A program made the translations under genes and the position numbers. DNA of 64,000 nt from Pantoea anthophila (GTDB taxonomy: Bacteria; Pseudomonadota; Gammaproteobacteria; Enterobacterales; Enterobacteriaceae). Below the pieces are notes generated by a model. The model saw only the letters and a program-made list of their open reading frames with translations, was not told where the DNA came from and did not search any database. The stretch spans positions 7,927 to 71,926 of the forward strand of contig NZ_VHIZ01000041.1 of assembly GCF_006494375.1 (NCBI RefSeq), read 5' to 3'. This document shows, one piece after another, positions 59,252-64,000 of this stretch. The stretch's first letter is position 1. The number at the start of each line of letters is the position of its first letter.

Positions 59252-59446
59252 AGTGATGGGTTCTTAAACTCGGGGTAATACTCGGAATGTTTGTCGTGAA
59301 TGGTATGGCAACTAATCCATGCCGTTAATGGCTCTTTTCGGCTCTTCCCGACGATCATCGAATGGAATGGCGATCGGTATGCAGGGAGATGTCCGAATGT
59401 AATGCCAGAGTTGGAGCTAACCGTAAGATTGCTGAACCGTTCTATC

Positions 59447-59475
59447 TTTATAAGGTACAGGGCGAATGGGTTCAA
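59447..59475 (-). promoter_or_regulatory. rho promoter
   Basis: On the minus strand TTGAAC (59470-59475) and TATAAA (59447-59452) are spaced exactly 17 bases. Transcription would start near 59440, giving a leader of about 190 bases in which E. coli rho has attenuation and the rhoL peptide; I did not recognise rhoL here. The 350 bases between trxA and rho hold nothing else. Confidence 0.65.
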
Positions 59476-59602
59476 CAAGGGAAAACTTTAGATGCTAACT
59501 ACAAGGTAAGTTCGTAATGCAGTGTGAGTAAATTAGCACGCCTGAAAGCGAACGTCCAGCAGCAGGAGATAAATTCACCACTGCCAGACATTCAGTCCTG
59601 CA

Positions 59603-59935
59603 TTACGCCAGGTTGGCGTTCAGGAACTCTTTCAGCTGGCCTTTAGACAGTGCGCCCACTTTGGTCGCGGCGACTTCGCCATTTTTGAACAGCAGCAGCG
59701 TCGGGATACCACGAATGCCATACTTCGGTGCCGTGCCTGGGTTATCGTCAATATTCAGCTTAGCGATGGTCAGCTTGCCATCATACTCTTCTGCAACTTC
59801 ATCAAGGATTGGCGCGATCATTTTGCAAGGACCACACCATTCAGCCCAGAAATCTACCAGTGTAACGCCGTCGGCTTTCAGCACGTCGGTGTCGAAACTG
59901 TCATCAGTCAGATGAACGATTTTATCGCTGCTCAT
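59603..59935 (-). CDS. trxA: Thioredoxin 1 TrxA
   Basis: Cytoplasmic dithiol reductant. The 110 residues (109 in E. coli, one extra Ser after Met) carry the active site [14 protein letters not shown] near residue 33 and the cis-proline RGIPTLLLF near 77. Divergent from rhlB, upstream of rho on the same strand as in E. coli. Confidence 0.98.
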   Translation of the reverse strand: MSSDKIVHLTDDSFDTDVLKADGVTLVDFWAEWCGPCKMIAPILDEVAEEYDGKLTIAKLNIDDNPGTAPKYGIRGIPTLLLFKNGEVAATKVGALSKGQLKEFLNANLA

Positions 59936-60052
59936 GTTTTACTCCACAAGATTATGCCTGGCGAATTGGCGTAATATATACCAATGTTGGTTGACTTTAT
60001 TTCATCGGATACGCTTTCGTAAAGCGATAGTAAGCTGATATTCTACCACACT

Positions 60053-61345
60053 ATGAGCAAAACACACTTAACTGAACAGAAGTTTTCCGACTTCGCCCTG
60101 CACCCTAAAGTGGTTGAAGCCCTTGATAGTAAAGGCTTTCAATACTGCACGCCGATTCAGGCGTTAGCTCTGCCTTTTACGCTTTCAGGGCGTGATGTTG
60201 CAGGCCAGGCGCAAACCGGTACCGGCAAAACGATGGCGTTTCTGACGTCAACGTTTCATCATCTTCTCTCTTATCCTGCGGCGGAAGGTCGTCAGGTTAA
60301 TCAGCCACGGGCACTTATTCTTGCGCCAACGCGTGAACTTGCTGTGCAGATTCATGCAGATGCCGAACCCCTTACCGCCTCAACCGGCCTGAAACTGGGT
60401 CTCGCCTATGGCGGAGACGGTTATGATAAACAGCTGAAAGTGCTGGAGCAGGGCGTAGATATTCTGGTGGCCACCACCGGTCGCCTGATCGACTACGCGA
60501 AGCAGAATCACGTTAACCTCGGTGCCATCCAGGTCATGGTGCTGGACGAAGCCGATCGCATGTTCGATCTCGGCTTTATTAAAGATATTCGCTGGCTGTT
60601 CCGCCGTATGCCGCCTGCCACGCAGCGCCTGAGCATGCTCTTCTCGGCAACGCTCTCTTACCGCGTTCGTGAACTGGCGTTCGAGCACATGAACAGCGCG
60701 GAATATGTGGAAGTGGAACCGGAACAGAAAACCGGCCATCGCATCCAGGAAGAGCTTTTCTATCCGTCTAACGAAGAGAAAATGCGCCTGCTGCAGACCC
60801 TGCTGGAAGAAGAGTGGCCGGATCGCGCCATTGTCTTCGCAAACACCAAGCACCGCTGTGAAGATATCTGGGGCCACCTGGCCGCTGATGGTCACCGCGT
60901 TGGCCTGCTGACCGGCGATGTGGCCCAGAAGAAGCGCCTGCGCATTCTTGATGACTTCACCAAAGGGGACGTGGATATTCTGGTCGCGACTGACGTTGCT
61001 GCCCGTGGTCTGCACATCCCGGCGGTCACCCACGTCTTTAACTACGATCTGCCTGATGACTGTGAAGATTACGTTCACCGCATTGGTCGTACCGGTCGTG
61101 CAGGTGCCAGCGGACACTCTATCAGCCTGGCCTGTGAAGAGTACGCACTGAATCTGCCGTCGATTGAAGAGTACATTGGTCACAGCATTCCGGTCAGTAA
61201 GTACAGCAGCGAAGCCCTGTTAACCGATTTACCGCCGCCTAAGCGTCTGCAGCGCAGCCGTTCCGGCAATGGCCCACGCCGTGGAGGCAATAACGCTAAT
61301 CGTCGCGGTGCGCCACGCAACAACAACCGTAAACGTTCAGGTTAG
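60053..61345 (+). CDS. rhlB: DEAD-box RNA helicase RhlB
   Basis: RNA helicase of the RNase E degradosome. The 430 residues (421 in E. coli) show the Q motif [11 protein letters not shown], Walker [13 protein letters not shown], the DEAD box [13 protein letters not shown] in LFSATLSYR and the [10 protein letters not shown] motif VI. The tail after residue 395 is Arg/Gly/Asn-rich, suited to RNA binding. Six bases ahead of gppA, so probably cotranscribed. Confidence 0.97.
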   Translation: MSKTHLTEQKFSDFALHPKVVEALDSKGFQYCTPIQALALPFTLSGRDVAGQAQTGTGKTMAFLTSTFHHLLSYPAAEGRQVNQPRALILAPTRELAVQIHADAEPLTASTGLKLGLAYGGDGYDKQLKVLEQGVDILVATTGRLIDYAKQNHVNLGAIQVMVLDEADRMFDLGFIKDIRWLFRRMPPATQRLSMLFSATLSYRVRELAFEHMNSAEYVEVEPEQKTGHRIQEELFYPSNEEKMRLLQTLLEEEWPDRAIVFANTKHRCEDIWGHLAADGHRVGLLTGDVAQKKRLRILDDFTKGDVDILVATDVAARGLHIPAVTHVFNYDLPDDCEDYVHRIGRTGRAGASGHSISLACEEYALNLPSIEEYIGHSIPVSKYSSEALLTDLPPPKRLQRSRSGNGPRRGGNNANRRGAPRNNNRKRSG

Positions 61346-61351
61346 GCCACC

Positions 61352-62836
61352 ATGCTCAGCGCGTCGTCACTTTATGCAGCGATTGATTTAGGGTCTAACA
61401 GCTTTCATATGTTGGTGGTGCGCGAGGTCTCTGGCAGTATTCAGACCGTGGCAAAAATCAAGCGCAAGGTTCGCCTTGCCGCCGGTCTGGATGCCAGTAA
61501 TCAGTTGTCAGCCGAAGCCATGGCGCGTGGCTGGCAATGCCTCCGGCTCTTCTCTGAGCAACTGCAGGATATTCCCCCCGATCAGATTCGCGTGGTGGCG
61601 ACCGCCACGCTGCGTCTGGCCGCGAATGCGCAGACCTTCCTCGATACCGCCCAGCAGATTCTTGGCTGCACCATCAACGTCATCAGCGGTGAAGAAGAGG
61701 CGCGCCTGATTTATCAGGGCGTGGCTCACACCACAGGCGGCTCCGACCAGCGTCTGGTGGTCGATATCGGTGGCGGCAGTACCGAGCTGGCAACCGGCGA
61801 TGGTTCGCACGCGTCGGTGTTGTTCAGTCTGTCGATGGGCTGTGTCACCTGGCTGGAGCGCTTCTTCAGCGATCGTCATCTGGCAAAAGAGAATTTTGAC
61901 CAGGCGGAGCAGGCTGCCCGCGAGATGATCCAGCCTGTCGCCGCGCAGCTGCGTCAGCAGGGCTGGCAGGCCTGTGTCGGTGCGTCCGGCACGGTGCAGG
62001 CGCTGCAGGAGATTATGGTGGCGCAGGGCATGGATGAGCGCATCACGCTGAGCAAGCTGCAGCAGCTTAAGCAGCGCGCAATCCAGTGCGGCAAACTGGA
62101 AGAGCTTGAAATCGAAGGGCTGACACTGGAACGGGCGCTGGTGTTTCCTAGCGGTCTGTCGATCCTGATCGCCATTTTCCAGACGCTCAGTATCGATAGC
62201 ATGACCCTGGCGGGCGGCGCGCTGCGTGAAGGGCTGGTCTACGGCATGCTGCATCTGCCCGTTGACCGCGATATCCGCACCCGCACGCTTCACAACGTCC
62301 AGCGCCGGTTCAGCATTGATGTTGAACAGGCGGATCGTGTGCGTCAGCTGGCGGAGAGCTTCTTCCGTCAGGTTTCCACCTCGTGGAAGCTGGATCAGCG
62401 CTGTCGTGAGCTGCTGCTCAGCGCCTGTGCGATCCACGAAATCGGCCTCAGCGTCGACTTCCGGCATGCGCCACAGCATGCGGCTTACCTGGTGCGTCAT
62501 CTGGATCTGCCTGGCTTCACACCGGCGCAGAAGAAGCTGCTGGCCTGCCTGCTGCAAAACCAGAGCGGCAGCATCGATCTGGCGCTGCTGACCCAGCAAA
62601 ACGCCCTGCCGCCGCGTCTGGCGGAACGGATGTGCCGTCTGCTGCGGCTGGCGATTATTTTCTCAACCCGCCGCCGCGATGACACCCTGCCAGCGGTACG
62701 ACTCCAGGCAGACGATGATGCCCTGCATCTGACCCTGCCCGCTGACTGGCTGGAGGCGCATCCGCTGCGCAGCGAGCTGCTGGAGCAGGAGAGCCACTAT
62801 CAGTCCTATGTTCACTGGTTGTTAACCCTGTCGTAA
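61352..62836 (+). CDS. gppA: Guanosine pentaphosphate phosphohydrolase GppA
   Basis: Converts pppGpp to ppGpp in the stringent response. The 494 residues equal E. coli. The Ppx/GppA actin-like fold covers residues 1-300 ([48 protein letters not shown]) and an HD-like C-terminal domain follows. Directly after rhlB and convergent with rep. Confidence 0.97.
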   Translation: MLSASSLYAAIDLGSNSFHMLVVREVSGSIQTVAKIKRKVRLAAGLDASNQLSAEAMARGWQCLRLFSEQLQDIPPDQIRVVATATLRLAANAQTFLDTAQQILGCTINVISGEEEARLIYQGVAHTTGGSDQRLVVDIGGGSTELATGDGSHASVLFSLSMGCVTWLERFFSDRHLAKENFDQAEQAAREMIQPVAAQLRQQGWQACVGASGTVQALQEIMVAQGMDERITLSKLQQLKQRAIQCGKLEELEIEGLTLERALVFPSGLSILIAIFQTLSIDSMTLAGGALREGLVYGMLHLPVDRDIRTRTLHNVQRRFSIDVEQADRVRQLAESFFRQVSTSWKLDQRCRELLLSACAIHEIGLSVDFRHAPQHAAYLVRHLDLPGFTPAQKKLLACLLQNQSGSIDLALLTQQNALPPRLAERMCRLLRLAIIFSTRRRDDTLPAVRLQADDDALHLTLPADWLEAHPLRSELLEQESHYQSYVHWLLTLS

Positions 62837-62847
62837 TACCTGCGTCT

Positions 62848-62868
62848 GAGGCGAATCGCCTTCGCCTC
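62848..62868. terminator. Hairpin between gppA and rep
   Basis: GAGGCGAA and TTCGCCTC form an eight-base perfect stem around TCGCC between the converging genes. No T-run is evident on either side. Confidence 0.4.
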
Positions 62869-62882
62869 TCCGCCCGACGCGC

Positions 62883-64000
62883 TTACCCTTTTCTGGCTTT
62901 ATCCAGCATCGCCCGCAGACCGGCAACCCGGCTCTGCCCGGTTTTCATCCGCTCCTCGGCACTGACCACTTTGCGCTCCGTCTCCCACTGCAGATCGTCC
63001 TGCGGCAGCTCCAGCAGAAAACGGCTCGGCTCCGGTCGCACCAGCTCGCCATATTGCCGCCGTTCACGGCAGAGGGTAAAGGTCAGCTCTTTCTGTGCCC
63101 GCGTGATGCCGACATAGGCCAGACGACGCTCCTCTTCGATATTGTTCTCATCAATGCTGCTCTGGTGCGGCAACAGCCCCTCTTCCATACCCACCAGGAA
63201 CACATAGGGGAACTCCAGCCCTTTGGAGGCGTGCAGCGTCATCAGCTGTACCTGATCCAGCTCTTCATCGCTTTCACCGCGCTCCATCATGTCGCGCAGG
63301 GTAAAGCGCGTGACCACCTGGGCCAGCGTCATCGGCTCGTCGATATCGCTGCCCTCCAGCATTTCGGTCATCCACTGAAACAGCGTGTTGACGTTCTTCA
63401 TCCGCATTTCTGCGGCTTTCGGACTGCCGGAGGTTTCGAACAGCCAGCTTTCGTAATCGATGCCGCGAATCAGATCGCGGACGGCGTTGACCGGCTCGCG
63501 TTCGGTCAGCTGGATGATCTCATTCAGCCAGTGGGTAAAGCGCTGCAGATGCTCCAGGCCACGTCCGTTGAGCGTCTGACCCAGCCCGACATCAAAACTG
63601 GCATGAAACAGGCTCTTGCTGCGCAGATTCGCCCATTCACCGAGCTTCTGCAGCGTCGCCGGACCAATCTCGCGACGCGGTGTGTTGACGATGCGCAGGA
63701 ACGCGCTGTCATCCTCAGGGTTAGTCAGCACGCGCAGATAGGCGAGCAGATCTTTAATCTCCGGCCGTGAGAAGAACGAGGTGCCGCCAGAGATGCGATA
63801 GGGAATGCGGTTCTGCATCAGAAACTTTTCAAAGGTGCGTGACTGATGGTTACCCCGGTAGAGGATCGCGTAATCTTTGTACTGCGTTTTGTTGATAAAG
63901 TGATGCGCAATCAGTTCGCCGGTGACCCGCTCCGCTTCATGCTCTTCGCTGTTGGCAGTCACCACTTTGAGTTCGCTGCCCTGCCCCAGTTCGGAGAAGA
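62883..64000 (-). CDS. rep: ATP-dependent DNA helicase Rep (3' part)
   Basis: Superfamily 1 3'-5' helicase that clears proteins ahead of the replisome. Only the C-terminal 370 or so residues lie in the window; the frame is open through base 64000 ([16 protein letters not shown] at the edge). [62 protein letters not shown] and [20 protein letters not shown] are motifs IV-VI of the Rep branch. Convergent with gppA. Paralogue of uvrD in this window. Confidence 0.96.
   Translation of the reverse strand, partial: FSELGQGSELKVVTANSEEHEAERVTGELIAHHFINKTQYKDYAILYRGNHQSRTFEKFLMQNRIPYRISGGTSFFSRPEIKDLLAYLRVLTNPEDDSAFLRIVNTPRREIGPATLQKLGEWANLRSKSLFHASFDVGLGQTLNGRGLEHLQRFTHWLNEIIQLTEREPVNAVRDLIRGIDYESWLFETSGSPKAAEMRMKNVNTLFQWMTEMLEGSDIDEPMTLAQVVTRFTLRDMMERGESDEELDQVQLMTLHASKGLEFPYVFLVGMEEGLLPHQSSIDENNIEEERRLAYVGITRAQKELTFTLCRERRQYGELVRPEPSRFLLELPQDDLQWETERKVVSAEERMKTGQSRVAGLRAMLDKARKG

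Noticed and set aside
59252..59478. A 76-codon minus-strand frame ahead of rho as rhoL
   Set aside because: Its sequence does not resemble the rhoL peptide I remember, and it starts at the rho promoter, so it is likely a chance frame in the leader.

Overview
The window is a chromosomal segment of a gamma-proteobacterium of the order Enterobacterales. About sixty protein genes follow, almost one by one, the gene order around 85 min on the Escherichia coli chromosome: fre-ubiD-rfaH-tatDCBA-ubiBJE-rmuC-udp-ysgA-metE-metR-bioP-yigL-pldB-rhtB-rhtC-recQ-pldA-yigI-rarD-corA-uvrD-yigB-xerC-yigA-dapF-lptM-cyaA-hemCDXY-glmZ-tRNA cluster-wecG...wecA-rho-trxA-rhlB-gppA-rep. Protein identity is high but not E. 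coli-like everywhere, and several genes sit where E. coli has none. I infer a member of the Erwiniaceae (Pantoea/Erwinia-like). That assignment rests on pattern recognition, not on a search.

Layout. 1-13.2 kb: flavin reductase and ubiquinone synthesis (fre, ubiD, ubiBJE), the anti-terminator rfaH, the twin-arginine translocase, rmuC, an uncharacterised TPR-glycosyltransferase gene and udp. 13.5-30 kb: methionine synthesis (metE/metR), membrane transporters (bioP, glpT, rhtB, rhtC, rarD), phospholipases (pldA, pldB), recQ and a CRP-site-linked lipoprotein of the DUF1460 family. 31-45 kb: corA with a structured leader, the uvrD-yigB-xerC-yigA-dapF-lptM series, cyaA divergent from hemCDXY, and the small RNA GlmZ with a sigma-54 promoter. 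46.1-46.7 kb: a four-gene tRNA operon (Arg-CCG, His-GTG, Leu-CAG, Pro-TGG). 46.8-57.7 kb: the enterobacterial common antigen (ECA) operon. 58-64 kb: rho, trxA, rhlB, gppA and the 3' part of rep.

The window differs from the E. coli arrangement mainly by single-gene insertions between conserved neighbours: pepE, the TPR-glycosyltransferase, a yehS-like DUF1456 gene, glpT without glpQ, the DUF1460 lipoprotein and abrB. It also differs by losses: cyaY beside cyaA, aslAB and yifK beside the tRNAs, and most strikingly rffG plus nearly all of rffH inside the ECA operon, where a fragment of about 42 codons encoding the RffH C-terminus survives. ECA synthesis must therefore draw dTDP-4-keto-6-deoxyglucose from enzymes encoded elsewhere. 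Two non-coding stretches (18.3-18.7 kb and 45.6-46.0 kb) carry repetitive, hairpin-rich DNA sharing one core motif.

Regulatory sites readable in the sequence include paired CRP sites 52 bp apart before udp, CRP plus a GlpR-like operator before glpT, MetJ boxes between metE and metR, a LexA box before uvrD, CRP before cyaA, and the sigma-54/IHF/GlrR array of glmZ. I found no CRISPR array, prophage, insertion sequence or integrase other than the housekeeping recombinase XerC. Nothing here looks like a wholly new defence or mobile system; the best leads are the ECA operon scar, the orphan TPR-glycosyltransferase, the DUF1460 lipoprotein and the repeats.
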